Assembly (NCBI GenBank): GCA_041672395.1
Contig: JBAYZS010000007.1
Span: 14,406-78,405 of the forward strand
DNA from: UBA5287 sp041672395
GTDB lineage: Bacteria > Bacteroidota > Bacteroidia > Bacteroidales > Dysgonomonadaceae
DNA length: 64,000 nucleotides
Reading direction: 5' to 3'
Position 1 is the first letter of the stretch. Each line of letters opens with the position of its first letter. The position numbers and the translations under genes are program-made. The notes beneath the pieces were generated by a model, which was not told the DNA's origin, ran no database searches, and worked only from the letters and a program-made list of their open reading frames with translations. This document shows positions 17,063-26,640 of this stretch, in pieces.

Positions 17063-18601
17063 TTAAAATGGAAGTGGATCTTTTATTTCTTGCAGAAAAT
17101 CATTTCCGGAACTGTTGATAGGTGGATTTGAATTTTGTTGATTAGTGTTGGCTTTTGATCTGACTTCAATATAATTTTTGTTGCCAACGACCCCATCATT
17201 CATATTTAAGAACAACGCGTATTCGCTTTCAAACTTGAGTCGCACAAATCCGGTAGGACCGTTTCTATGTTTTGCTATGATGATTTCAGCAAGTCCTTGC
17301 AACGAATTTCCATTTTCATCTTCCATGATCTTATAATATTCAGGTCGGTGAATAAAACAAACGATATCCGCATCCTGCTCGATAGCTCCCGACTCACGAA
17401 GATCCGACAACTGCGGTCTTTTTCCCTCGCTCGATCCAGCCTGTCTGTTTTCCACACCACGGTTCAACTGCGAAAGAGCTATGATTGGAATGTTCAATTC
17501 TTTGGCTAATCCCTTGAGTGATCGTGAAATGGTACTTACCTCCTGCTCTCGACTACCAAAACTCATTCCACTTGCGTTCATCAACTGCAAATAGTCGATA
17601 ATGATTGCTTTAACATTGTGCTCGCGTACCAGTCGACGTGCTTTTGTTCTTAACTCAAAAACCGACAAACTAGGAGTATCATCTACAAATATGGGAGCAT
17701 CATACAGTTGTTTTATCTTGGCATCAAGCAATTCCCATTCTTCCGGCACCAGTTGACCATTTTTGATTTTATCACCCGGAATTCTTGAAACATTCATGAT
17801 GAGTCGGTTAACCAATTGAACATTTGACATCTCAAGTGAAAACACCGCCACCGGTTGTTGATAATCTACTGCAATATTTTTTGCCATTGACAGTACAAAA
17901 GCCGTTTTTCCCATGGCAGGACGAGCAGCTAAAATTACAAAGTCGGAGTTTTGCCATCCAGAAGTCATCTTATCAAGTTCATGAAATCCAGAAGCCAGTC
18001 CACTCATACCATCGGTACGGTTAGCTGCTTTCTGCAGATTATCCATCGCCTCTTTGATGATTGGATTGATCTGTATAACATCCTTTTTAACGTTCCTTTG
18101 TGAAATTTCAAAAAGCCGACCTTCTGTTTCCTGCATTAAATCGTCAACATCAACTGTCTCGTCAAATGCTTGTTGAGTTATACTTGACGAAAAAGTAATC
18201 AACTGACGTGCAAGGTATTTCTGCGCAATAATACGGGAGTGATATTCAATGTGAGCAGCAGAGGCAACTTTTTCGGATAACTCGGCAACGTAAATGGTTC
18301 CGCCCGCCTGTTCCAGTTCCCCTCGTCGTTTCAGTTCCTCAACAACAGTAAGCACGTCAATCGGCTTTTGTTGCATTGCCAACCCTTGAATGGCTCCGTA
18401 AACTAGTTGATGGGTAGGATCATAAAAACTTTCGGGTTTGAGAATATCACTGACAACCGAATAGGCGTCTACTTCAAGCATTAACGCTCCAAGTACAGCT
18501 TCTTCTAATTCTTTGGCTTGCGGTGGCAATTTTCCAACATCGGGTATCATTATGGTCTTCTCTACAACCTTTGTGTTTTTATTTTGTCTCTTATTTTCCA
18601 T
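17063..18601 (-). CDS. dnaB: Replicative DNA helicase
   Basis: Hexameric 5'-3' helicase that unwinds DNA at the replication fork. The N-terminal domain (GKLPPQAKELEEAVLGALML) and the RecA-like domain are both present. The Walker A is ARPAMGKTAF, the Walker B region is IIIDYLQLM, and SREQEVSTISRSLKGLAKEL and the arginine-finger region (RESGAIEQDADIV) follow. The start at 18601 gives 512 residues, normal for the family, and has AGAAAGATGG sequence around it. An upstream ATG at 18706 would add a poor, Ile/Asn-rich extension absent from homologues. The gene carries no intein. Confidence 0.95.
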   Translation of the reverse strand: MENKRQNKNTKVVEKTIMIPDVGKLPPQAKELEEAVLGALMLEVDAYSVVSDILKPESFYDPTHQLVYGAIQGLAMQQKPIDVLTVVEELKRRGELEQAGGTIYVAELSEKVASAAHIEYHSRIIAQKYLARQLITFSSSITQQAFDETVDVDDLMQETEGRLFEISQRNVKKDVIQINPIIKEAMDNLQKAANRTDGMSGLASGFHELDKMTSGWQNSDFVILAARPAMGKTAFVLSMAKNIAVDYQQPVAVFSLEMSNVQLVNRLIMNVSRIPGDKIKNGQLVPEEWELLDAKIKQLYDAPIFVDDTPSLSVFELRTKARRLVREHNVKAIIIDYLQLMNASGMSFGSREQEVSTISRSLKGLAKELNIPIIALSQLNRGVENRQAGSSEGKRPQLSDLRESGAIEQDADIVCFIHRPEYYKIMEDENGNSLQGLAEIIIAKHRNGPTGFVRLKFESEYALFLNMNDGVVGNKNYIEVRSKANTNQQNSNPPINSSGNDFLQEIKDPLPF

Positions 18602-18765
18602 CTTTCTTTTTCCAAATTTATCTGTAAAGATACTTTGGATTTCTGAATTGTTATTCACAAAATCAAAAAAGCTGTTGATAATTATTATTATCATAATTGA
18701 AATCAATTGATCATAAAAATAATTGGCATGTTAAAGGTAAAATTCAATAAATGGAATGAGTTTAT

Positions 18766-18773
18766 TATCTTTG
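18766..18773 (+). promoter_or_regulatory. -7 promoter element of the dsbD operon
   Basis: TATCTTTG is a strong match to the Bacteroidetes -7 consensus, 37 bases before the dsbD ATG. The -33 region is a poor match. Confidence 0.5.
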
Positions 18774-18810
18774 TGACTAATTTTTATTTAAATACATATT
18801 AGATAATAAT

Positions 18811-20844
18811 ATGAAAAAGAAAAAGCTGCTTGTCATTATTGTATTTCTACTTGGTTTATCCTCAATTGCTTTAGCTCAGAATGAAGTAGCCTGGAAATTC
18901 AGTATAAAAGACAAAGGAAATGGTGAGATTCATTTAGTTTCCGACGCAACCATTAAACGAGGTTGGCATTTGTATGATACAAATATACCTGATGGAGGAC
19001 CTTATCCCACATCATTAACTATTGATGAGATAGTTGGCGCAACGCCAATTGGCGGATTTCATGCAGAAGGGAAAGAAGCCGTTGTGACCTACGACAAAGT
19101 TTTTGAAATGAATATCGGAACATTTGACAACTCAGCAAAGTTTGTTCAAGCGTTTAAAGTCACCGATAAAAAAGCCTTCAAATTGACAGGCGATGTTCGT
19201 GCTCAGGCCTGTGACGACAAGAGTTGTACTCCACCACTGCCAGTCGATTTCGCTTTCACATCGACAAACTTACCTGCCACGGTTGCTGAAATGTCGACAG
19301 AAAAAGGTTCTGTTGCTGCAGAACCAGTTGTAGGTGCAGCTTCACCACTGAATATTGATACGCTCTCTTTGGGTGAACAGACACCCGTTGTTTCGGGGAA
19401 TACAGACAAAAATCTTCTCTGGGAAACAGTTATAGAAGATCTCAAGAATTTTGGAACAGAAGGCACCACTGCCAACAAGTCGTTGCTGTGGATTTTTATA
19501 ATGGGTTTTTTAGGAGGATTGGTAGCGCTGGTGACACCATGTGTTTGGCCAATGATACCAATGACTATCAGTTTTTTCCTTAAAAAAAATAAAACGAATA
19601 AGAAGAAAGCCGTTTCTCAGGCATCAATGTATGGCATGGCCATTATTGTGATTTATGTCGTTTTAGGATTAGCTATCACACTGATATTCGGTGCCAGCGC
19701 GATGAATAAACTGGCTACCAGCGCATTCTTTAACTTGTTATTCTTTGCACTGTTGGTTGTTTTTGCTATTTCATTTTTTGGTGGATTTGAGATGGTTTTA
19801 CCATCATCGTGGACAAATAAAATGGATCAGAAAGCTGATGATACATCCGGTTTGATAAGCATTTTCTTTATGGCGTTCACCTTGGTGCTTGTATCATTTT
19901 CATGTACCGGACCCATTATCGGAACCCTTTTGGTAGAAGCAGCAACAACAAGCAGCATCTTAGCCCCTACTATGGGAATGCTTGGATTTGCGCTAGCTTT
20001 GGCTATTCCTTTTACTTTGTTTGCTATTTTCCCAACTTGGCTGCAAAATCTTCCCAAATCCGGTGGATGGCTCAATACGGTGAAAGTCGTACTAGGTTTC
20101 CTGGAACTGGCGCTGGCATTTAAGTTTTTATCGGTCGCCGATTTGGCTTACGGTTGGGGAATTCTCGATAGAGAAGTGTTTGTTTCTATATGGATAGTCA
20201 TTTTTGCGCTATTGGGACTTTACTTACTTGGTAAAATCAGGTTCCCGGGCGATTCAGAGCTTAAACATGTTAGCGTAACACGACTTTTCCTAGCGATAAC
20301 TTCGTTCGCTTTCGCAGTTTATCTTATTCCCGGTTTATGGGGCGCGCCGTTGAAATCTATCAGTGGGTTTGCACCTCCCATGTACACACAAGATTTCAAT
20401 TTGTATGACGGATCTGTTCATGCCAAATATCTTGATTATGAATCAGGTATGGCATACGCAGAACAGGTAGGGAAACCGGTGTTGATAGATTTTTCGGGAT
20501 ATGGATGTGTCAACTGTCGAAAGATGGAAGCATCAGTTTGGACCGATCCCCGTGTAAAAGAAATGCTCGATAATGATTATATATTAATCACGTTGATGGT
20601 AGACGATAAAACAAAACTTTCCGAAACCATAGAGGTGGAAGAGAATGGTAAAATCACCAAGTTGAAAACAATTGGCGACAAGTGGAGTTATCTGCAAAGA
20701 CATAAATTTGGAGCTAACGCACAACCCTATTATATAGCACTGGATAATCAAGGAAAACCTGTCAGCTCATCATATGCTTATGACGAAAATGTGGATAAGT
20801 ATCTGGATTTTCTGCAATCAGGATTAAATAATTATAAGAAATAA
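18811..20844 (+). CDS. dsbD: Thiol:disulfide interchange protein DsbD
   Basis: Transfers electrons from cytoplasmic thioredoxin across the inner membrane to periplasmic thiol proteins. The 677-residue protein has a signal peptide (to about 22) and a periplasmic alpha domain with a CxxxxC pair (C134 and C139, ACDDKSC). The membrane domain of about eight helices (about 225-505) has redox cysteines C244 (VTPCVWPM) and C365 (FSCTGP). A C-terminal thioredoxin-like gamma domain holds C566-V-N-C569. All three cysteine pairs of a classical DsbD are present. It leads an operon with mazG (44-base gap) and a small zinc-ribbon gene. Confidence 0.93.
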   Translation: MKKKKLLVIIVFLLGLSSIALAQNEVAWKFSIKDKGNGEIHLVSDATIKRGWHLYDTNIPDGGPYPTSLTIDEIVGATPIGGFHAEGKEAVVTYDKVFEMNIGTFDNSAKFVQAFKVTDKKAFKLTGDVRAQACDDKSCTPPLPVDFAFTSTNLPATVAEMSTEKGSVAAEPVVGAASPLNIDTLSLGEQTPVVSGNTDKNLLWETVIEDLKNFGTEGTTANKSLLWIFIMGFLGGLVALVTPCVWPMIPMTISFFLKKNKTNKKKAVSQASMYGMAIIVIYVVLGLAITLIFGASAMNKLATSAFFNLLFFALLVVFAISFFGGFEMVLPSSWTNKMDQKADDTSGLISIFFMAFTLVLVSFSCTGPIIGTLLVEAATTSSILAPTMGMLGFALALAIPFTLFAIFPTWLQNLPKSGGWLNTVKVVLGFLELALAFKFLSVADLAYGWGILDREVFVSIWIVIFALLGLYLLGKIRFPGDSELKHVSVTRLFLAITSFAFAVYLIPGLWGAPLKSISGFAPPMYTQDFNLYDGSVHAKYLDYESGMAYAEQVGKPVLIDFSGYGCVNCRKMEASVWTDPRVKEMLDNDYILITLMVDDKTKLSETIEVEENGKITKLKTIGDKWSYLQRHKFGANAQPYYIALDNQGKPVSSSYAYDENVDKYLDFLQSGLNNYKK

Positions 20845-20888
20845 ACTATTTATGACGGTGCTTTTTTTAAAGTACCCCCCATTTTTAT

Positions 20889-21674
20889 ATGCATACAAAA
20901 GAAGAAAAAATGAATGCTTTCGGGCGATTGCTCGATATCATGGATGAACTGAGGGAAAAATGCCCTTGGGATCACGTGCAGACAAATGAAAGCTTGAGGG
21001 CTAACACAATAGAAGAAACGTACGAATTGTGCGATGCCATTTTGGATGACGATTCAGAATCGATCAAAAAGGAATTAGGTGATTTACTATTACATATTGT
21101 TTTCTATTCAAAGATTGGCGAAGAAAAGCAACAATTTGATGTATCAGATGTTTGCAATACAATCTGTGAAAAACTAATTTTCCGCCATCCCCATGTCTTT
21201 GGTGAAATTGAAGCCAAGACAGCCGGAGTAGTAGAAAAAAACTGGGAAATGATTAAGCTTAAAGAAAAAGGAGGAAACAAAACCGTGCTTGACGGCGTTC
21301 CCGTGTCACTTCCTTCGATGGTGAAAGCATACAGGATTCAGGATAAAGCCCGCAATTCCGGATTTGATTGGAATGAACGTGCAGATGTTTGGGATAAGGT
21401 GAAAGAAGAGCTAGGTGAGCTGAAAGTTGAAATTGAAAATATGAATGCAGATAAAATGGAGGGAGAGTTTGGTGATCTCATCTTCAGTATTATCAATGCG
21501 GCAAGATTGTATAAAGTGAATCCCGACAATGCACTGGAACGTACAAACAGGAAATTTACCTATCGTTTCAACTATATGGAACAAATGTTGAAAAAACAAG
21601 GCAAGAACCTGAGAGATACCCCATTGGAAGAGATGGAGATTTATTGGCAGGAAGCAAAAAAACTTGAGAAATAA
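20889..21674 (+). CDS. mazG: Nucleoside triphosphate pyrophosphohydrolase MazG
   Basis: Hydrolyses (d)NTPs to the monophosphate and pyrophosphate, which helps clear aberrant nucleotides. At 261 residues it has the length of E. coli MazG with two tandem MazG domains, about 20-120 and 155-255. Metal-binding acidic motifs appear as EETYELCDAILDDD and KKELGDLLLHIVF in the first domain and KEELGELKVEIENMN and GEFGDLIFSIINAARL in the second. CPWDHVQTNESLR is the usual N-terminal signature. It sits between dsbD and a small zinc-ribbon gene, all co-directional. Confidence 0.95.
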   Translation: MHTKEEKMNAFGRLLDIMDELREKCPWDHVQTNESLRANTIEETYELCDAILDDDSESIKKELGDLLLHIVFYSKIGEEKQQFDVSDVCNTICEKLIFRHPHVFGEIEAKTAGVVEKNWEMIKLKEKGGNKTVLDGVPVSLPSMVKAYRIQDKARNSGFDWNERADVWDKVKEELGELKVEIENMNADKMEGEFGDLIFSIINAARLYKVNPDNALERTNRKFTYRFNYMEQMLKKQGKNLRDTPLEEMEIYWQEAKKLEK

Positions 21675-21694
21675 CTTATCATTAATATATTATA

Positions 21695-21904
21695 ATGGAT
21701 AATCTGCTTTGTCCTCAATGTAAAATAAGACGGTTCTATCTGTTGAACAGTGCCGGAGAACGTTTAGTGGTAACGGTTTCTAAAGATAAACAAATCCATC
21801 CAATTCATGAAAATGAAACTTTGGATGGATTTGATACTTCTGTATTGTATTGCCTGGGTTGCTCGTGGAGTGGATCGACTGATGCAACGACCGATAAATT
21901 CTGA
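21695..21904 (+). CDS. Small zinc-ribbon protein, unknown function
   Basis: A 69-residue protein with two CxxC pairs (C6/C9 in LLCPQCK and C53/C56 in YCLGCSW) that should form a zinc ribbon. Between them lies a short beta-like core, RFYLLNSAGERLVVTVSKD. It begins 20 bases after mazG on the same strand and ends 2 bases before the convergent DUF2179 gene. The arrangement, the paired cysteines and the presence of a clean start and stop support a real gene; I recognise no named family. Confidence 0.7.
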   Translation: MDNLLCPQCKIRRFYLLNSAGERLVVTVSKDKQIHPIHENETLDGFDTSVLYCLGCSWSGSTDATTDKF

Positions 21905-21906
21905 TT

Positions 21907-22470
21907 TTATTTACCCGGCCGCCAACGAGATAATATGTTTTGTCGCTTGTTGAAGATACCGTTCTTCTTGGTCCTCACATCTTCAATAACATAAAATATA
22001 TCCTGATCAAAATCTGTAAGACAATTGGATATGTCCTTCATATTTTTACGTTCAATAACAGTCTCAATAATATCTACTTTATCAACTGAACCCGTTCCGT
22101 GAACCATTGTTGCTCCATGGCCGGCATTTTTTAGCCTCTGAACTAATTCGGTGCCATTTTTACGGGTATAAACCCTGCAAAGCACAATTCCATATGCAAT
22201 TCGCTCTTCGAGCATAATACCAATATAATTACCAGTTGCATAACCGGCTGCGTAAGATAAATAAGAAACTAAATCATTTGCGCGCGCCAAAATTTGTGAG
22301 ATTATGACAACCCAAATAAATACTTCAAAAAAGCCTATAAGCGGCGCTTTTAACTTCTGGCCTTTGGATACAAAAATAATTCGCAAAGTGCCTAATGACA
22401 CATCACAAATCCTCCCAAAAAATATCAATATGGGAAGTAACCATGGAGATTGGTCTAAGAAATCAAACAT
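21907..22470 (-). CDS. DUF2179 domain membrane protein (UPF0316 family)
   Basis: A 187-residue inner-membrane protein. Three hydrophobic segments (about 10-30, 42-62 and 68-88) form the DUF5698-like part with the motif RICDVSLGTLRIIFVSKGQK. The C-terminal DUF2179 domain (about 100-170) has GHGATMVHGTGSVDKVDIIETVIERK and resembles regulatory domains seen in YitT-type proteins. The function is unknown; a role in transport or small-ligand sensing is a guess. It follows threonine aldolase by 12 bases on the same strand. Confidence 0.88.
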   Translation of the reverse strand: MFDFLDQSPWLLPILIFFGRICDVSLGTLRIIFVSKGQKLKAPLIGFFEVFIWVVIISQILARANDLVSYLSYAAGYATGNYIGIMLEERIAYGIVLCRVYTRKNGTELVQRLKNAGHGATMVHGTGSVDKVDIIETVIERKNMKDISNCLTDFDQDIFYVIEDVRTKKNGIFNKRQNILSRWRPGK

Positions 22471-22482
22471 AAATAATAATTG

Positions 22483-23508
22483 TTAAGAGGTAAGTACATT
22501 TAAATAATTGATAAACTGATTAATGTCGTCTTCAGATGTGTCCCATGAACAAACCAGACGCATCTCATTTCTGGATTCATCCCAATCGTAAAAGAAATAA
22601 CGTTCACGTAATTTATCGGTGATGGCTTTGGGTAAAATGAAAAATAGTGCATTGGATTCTACTTTTTGGGTGATTTCAATGCCCTTTATCTTACTCATTT
22701 CCAAAGCAAGCTTTTGTGCTGCAGCATTTGAATGACATGCATTTTCAAACCAGATATTTTCGTTTATATAGGGAATGAATTGTGCTGAAATGAATCGCAT
22801 TTTGGAATATAACTGTGTGGATTGCTTTCGATAATATTTCAAATTCGCGGATAGTTCTTTTCGGAGAGGAACGACTGCCTCACCCATCATCAAACCATTT
22901 TTTGTACCCCCAAAGGTGAAAATATCAACACCACATTCGATTGTCATCTCTCTCATCGATACATTTAGTGAAGCGCATGCGTTTGCGATTCGTGTACCGT
23001 CCATAAAAAGATACATATCATGCGTATGTGCCAGATCAGCAAGCGCTTTTATTTCTTGAGGAGTGTAAACCGTACCAAGTTCCGTAGTTTGTGAAATAGC
23101 TATAACCTTAGGTTGTGAATGATGTTCAAAACCGAAACCGTGTAATTGAGAACCAACAAGTTCGGGAGTGAGTTTTCCGTCGGTAGTAGCGACTTCTTTC
23201 AGTACAGCTCCGGTAAATTTTGAAGGAGATCCACATTCGTCAACAGCTATATGAGCTGTTGTTGCACAAATAATTGAGTGAAAAGGTAAAGTGCAAGCTG
23301 AAAGTGCAACCACATTTGCACCCGTTCCGTTGAACACAAATTGAGGCTGAATATCATTTACACCCAACAGATCTTGGATTGCTTTCACACCCTTAACTGT
23401 CCATTGATCGTCGCCGTATGCGATTGTGTGATCTGAATTAGCTTCAATCAAAGCCTGCATAATCCGTGGATGAACACCTGAATTATTGTCACTTCCAAAA
23501 CTTCTCAT
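22483..23508 (-). CDS. ltaE: Low-specificity L-threonine aldolase
   Basis: PLP-dependent fold-type I enzyme that cleaves threonine or allo-threonine to glycine and acetaldehyde. The 341-residue protein begins SFGSDNNSGVHPRIMQAL and has the family landmarks GDDQWT, the stacking-histidine region TTAHIAVDECGS, MDGTRIANA with the PLP-binding Asp (D170), and the Schiff-base lysine K203 in FTFGGTKNG. The length is normal. It leads a two-gene operon with DUF2179. A -7 element TACCTTTG lies at 23537-23530 on the minus strand, 21 bases upstream. Confidence 0.93.
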   Translation of the reverse strand: MRSFGSDNNSGVHPRIMQALIEANSDHTIAYGDDQWTVKGVKAIQDLLGVNDIQPQFVFNGTGANVVALSACTLPFHSIICATTAHIAVDECGSPSKFTGAVLKEVATTDGKLTPELVGSQLHGFGFEHHSQPKVIAISQTTELGTVYTPQEIKALADLAHTHDMYLFMDGTRIANACASLNVSMREMTIECGVDIFTFGGTKNGLMMGEAVVPLRKELSANLKYYRKQSTQLYSKMRFISAQFIPYINENIWFENACHSNAAAQKLALEMSKIKGIEITQKVESNALFFILPKAITDKLRERYFFYDWDESRNEMRLVCSWDTSEDDINQFINYLNVLTS

Positions 23509-23529
23509 AAAATTTAGTTATTTTGTATG

Positions 23530-23537
23530 CAAAGGTA
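23530..23537 (-). promoter_or_regulatory. -7 promoter element of ltaE
   Basis: On the minus strand TACCTTTG matches TAnnTTTG. No TTG at the expected -33 distance was found. Confidence 0.45.
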
Positions 23538-23612
23538 CTAAAAAAAGACATTTAAAAATATACGTTGAAAAATATGGAATAAATAATAGCCAAAAGATTA
23601 ATGCTCAACTAC

Positions 23613-23643
23613 TTTGTTATGTCATAAAAAATTTGTATCTTTG
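23613..23643 (+). promoter_or_regulatory. Promoter of the GH31 gene
   Basis: TTTG (23613-23616), 19 bases, then TATCTTTG (23636-23643) is an exact Bacteroidetes sigma-ABfr type promoter. The ATG is about 130 bases further on, leaving an untranslated leader of about 120 bases in which no recognisable riboswitch was found. Confidence 0.7.
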
Positions 23644-23773
23644 TTTATATACTGTTAGCTGAACTACAAATGAAACTTTCCAATACCGGAATTAATTCTT
23701 TGCAATGTATGATCATGCAATCAGTAATTTGTGAACTAATAACTGGAATTAATAAACACTTACCTTATAATAT

Positions 23774-26632
23774 ATGAAACATATCTTCAATTTGTTTACT
23801 GCCGCTGTTTTTATCTTTTTAAGTGGATGCTCGACTTCTTCTTACCAAAAGACGAAGGATGGAATTATCGTTAAGATAAACAAGACTGATAAAATTGAAA
23901 AGATCAATCTGAGATTAAAGGTTATTAATGACAACATTATTCACGTGTCAGCAACACCTGAACCTGCGTTTTCTAAAGAAAAAAGTCTTATCGTTGTTCC
24001 GGAATTGGGAACATCTCAAGAATTCAATGTAAAAGAAGATTCAGTCTGTCTTGTTTTGTCGACTAAGAAGTTGGATGTAAATGTGAACAAAACAACAGGT
24101 GAGGTGGATTTTATAGATAAAAGCGGAAATTCAATCCTCAGAGAAAATAAAGGAGGTGGGAAATCATTTACCCCAATTGAAGTAGAAGGCACAAAAGGGT
24201 TTACGATTCAGCAGGTATTTGAGTCGCCCGCAGATGAAGCATTTTATGGATTGGGGCAACATCAATCAGACGAGTTTAATTATAAAGGTAAAAACGAATC
24301 CCTTTTTCAGTATAATACAAAAGTTTCTGTTCCGTTTTTTGTGTCAAACAGAAATTATGGAATCCTTTGGGATAATTATTCGTTGAGTAGATTCGGCAAT
24401 CCGGGCGACTATGGTCAATTGGATCAGTTCAATTTATACGACAAATATGGCAAGGAAGGCGCGTTGACAGCTATTTATTCCGGAAGTAATGGCAAAACCG
24501 TTGAACGAAAAGAAGTTGTGCTTGATTATGAGAACCTGAATTTAATCAAGAATTTTCCAAACGACTTTCCACTCTACGGTTCTACAGTTACTTGGGAAGG
24601 AGAAATAGAACCAAAGTTAAGCGGACTCTATCATTTTAAATTACACTATGCCGGTTATACGACCGTATATCTGAATAATGAGCAAGTGGTCAAGGAGCGA
24701 TGGCGTACTGCCTGGAATCCAAATGATTATAAGTTCTCCTATGACTTAAAAGCAGGCGAAAAAGTTCCTATCAGAATAGAATGGAAACCAGATGGCGATG
24801 TATACTATATCTCTTTGAAATCTTTAAGTCCTGTGTCTGAAGAAGAACAAGGTAAACTGCAGTTATGGAGTGAAATGGGTAATGAAATAGATTATTATTT
24901 CATTTATGGTAATAATTTAGATGAAGTAATTAGTGGATATAGAACCGTAACCGGAAAATCACAGATTATGCCAAAATGGGCAATGGGATTCTGGCAGAGT
25001 AGTGAACGTTATAAGACACAAGATGAATTATTATTTAATTTAGCAGAATTTAGAAAGCGACATATCCCTATCGACAATATCGTTCAGGATTGGTCATATT
25101 GGCCAGTAGATGCGTGGGGAAGTCACGATTTTGACAGTGTTAGATTCCCTAATCCGAAAGGGATGGTAGATTCTGTTCATGCAATGAATGCAAAGATAAT
25201 GATATCAGTCTGGCCAAAATTCTATATCACCACCGAACATTTCAAACAGTTTGATGAAAAAGGTTGGATGTATCAGAAGGCCGTTGAAGACAGTATTCGC
25301 GACTGGATCTATCCGGGATATATTGGTTCATTTTATGATGCTTACGCCGAAGGAGCACGTAAGTTATTTTGGGAACAGATGGAAAACAAACTCTATTCAA
25401 AAGGATTTGATGCATGGTGGATGGATGCTTCCGAACCAAATATACAGGATAATACAACTATCGAATACCGCAAAGCATTGTGCGGACCGACGGCGTTGGG
25501 TCCTTCGACAAAATATTTTAACACCTATGCATTAATGAATGCAGAAGGAATTTATAACGGTCAGCGGGGGAAGGATCCCAATAAGCGAGTATTCCTGCTT
25601 ACGCGATCCGGTTTTGCGGGCATTCAACGCTATTCGACAGCAGTATGGAGTGGCGATATCGGCACAAGATGGGAAGACATGAAAGCACAAATATCTGCAG
25701 GATTGAATTTCTCGCTTTCCGGAATTCCTTACTGGACAATGGATATCGGCGGTTTTTGTGTAGAAAAGAGATATGAAAATGTGCAACGTTTGTACGATTC
25801 AAAAGGAATTGAAAATGAAGATTTGAAAGAGTGGCGTGAATTAAATACCCGTTGGTATCAGTTTGGAGCATTTGTTCCACTGTTCCGTTCTCACGGTCAG
25901 TTTCCATATCGTGAGATTTTTAATATAGCACCTGAAGACCATCCCGCTTATCAATCTATGCTTTATTATAATAAATTACGTTATCGTCTGATGCCATACA
26001 TCTATTCGCTTGCAGGTATGACTTATTTAGAGGATTACACGATTATGCGTGCTTTAGTTATGGATTTTCCTGAAGATAAATTTGTAAATGATATCAGCGA
26101 TCAGTATGTGTTTGGCAATGCGATTATGGTTTGTCCGATTTATGAATATGGCGCACGCAGCAGAAGAGTATATTTCCCTAAAAGTGAAGGTTGGTATGAT
26201 TTGTATTCAGGTGCTTATATTGTTGGAAATCAATCTAAAATAATGGATGCCCCATATGAACGAATACCACTGTTTGTTAGTGCAGGCAGCATTATACCCT
26301 TTGGACCTGAAATAGAGTACAGTGATGAAAAACAAGCTGATCCCATCACATTATATGTCTATGCCGGGAAAGACGGTTCTTTTACTTTGTATGAAGATGA
26401 AGGAACGAATTATGATTATGAAAAAGGAAAGTACGCACTTATTCCTATCAATTATAACGACTTAGACAAGACATTAATAATTGAGAAAAGAACAGGCGAA
26501 TTTGATGGTATGTTGAAAAACAGAAAATTCAATATCATTTATGTTGATCAGCAAAACTCCAAAGCGTTAGATTTTGAGTTACCAGGCAAAGTTGTTGAAT
26601 ATGATGGATCCATGATCACCATAGAACTATAA
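23774..26632 (+). CDS. Glycoside hydrolase family 31 lipoprotein with PA14 insert, probable alpha-xylosidase
   Basis: Exo-acting alpha-glycosidase of GH31, lipid-anchored (lipobox LSGC, C19). The 952-residue protein has the N-terminal beta-sandwich (about 40-215) and a PA14-like module inserted at about 235-360 (GLYHFKLHYAGYTTVYLNNE), as in bacterial alpha-xylosidases such as Cellvibrio Xyl31A. The catalytic barrel follows, with nucleophile D551 in WWMDASEPN and acid/base D628 in WSGDIGTRW. C-terminal beta-sandwich domains complete it. Xyloglucan side-chain xylose is the likeliest target; alpha-glucosidase is the alternative. There are no SusC/SusD or other glycosidase genes next to it. It meets metH tail to tail with only eight bases between. 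Confidence 0.9.
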   Translation: MKHIFNLFTAAVFIFLSGCSTSSYQKTKDGIIVKINKTDKIEKINLRLKVINDNIIHVSATPEPAFSKEKSLIVVPELGTSQEFNVKEDSVCLVLSTKKLDVNVNKTTGEVDFIDKSGNSILRENKGGGKSFTPIEVEGTKGFTIQQVFESPADEAFYGLGQHQSDEFNYKGKNESLFQYNTKVSVPFFVSNRNYGILWDNYSLSRFGNPGDYGQLDQFNLYDKYGKEGALTAIYSGSNGKTVERKEVVLDYENLNLIKNFPNDFPLYGSTVTWEGEIEPKLSGLYHFKLHYAGYTTVYLNNEQVVKERWRTAWNPNDYKFSYDLKAGEKVPIRIEWKPDGDVYYISLKSLSPVSEEEQGKLQLWSEMGNEIDYYFIYGNNLDEVISGYRTVTGKSQIMPKWAMGFWQSSERYKTQDELLFNLAEFRKRHIPIDNIVQDWSYWPVDAWGSHDFDSVRFPNPKGMVDSVHAMNAKIMISVWPKFYITTEHFKQFDEKGWMYQKAVEDSIRDWIYPGYIGSFYDAYAEGARKLFWEQMENKLYSKGFDAWWMDASEPNIQDNTTIEYRKALCGPTALGPSTKYFNTYALMNAEGIYNGQRGKDPNKRVFLLTRSGFAGIQRYSTAVWSGDIGTRWEDMKAQISAGLNFSLSGIPYWTMDIGGFCVEKRYENVQRLYDSKGIENEDLKEWRELNTRWYQFGAFVPLFRSHGQFPYREIFNIAPEDHPAYQSMLYYNKLRYRLMPYIYSLAGMTYLEDYTIMRALVMDFPEDKFVNDISDQYVFGNAIMVCPIYEYGARSRRVYFPKSEGWYDLYSGAYIVGNQSKIMDAPYERIPLFVSAGSIIPFGPEIEYSDEKQADPITLYVYAGKDGSFTLYEDEGTNYDYEKGKYALIPINYNDLDKTLIIEKRTGEFDGMLKNRKFNIIYVDQQNSKALDFELPGKVVEYDGSMITIEL

Positions 26633-26640
26633 AAACAACA

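Noticed and set aside
18602..18706. Longer N-terminus for DnaB
   Set aside because: The additional residues are Ile/Asn-rich low complexity, absent from the family, and the internal ATG at 18601 has a better context.
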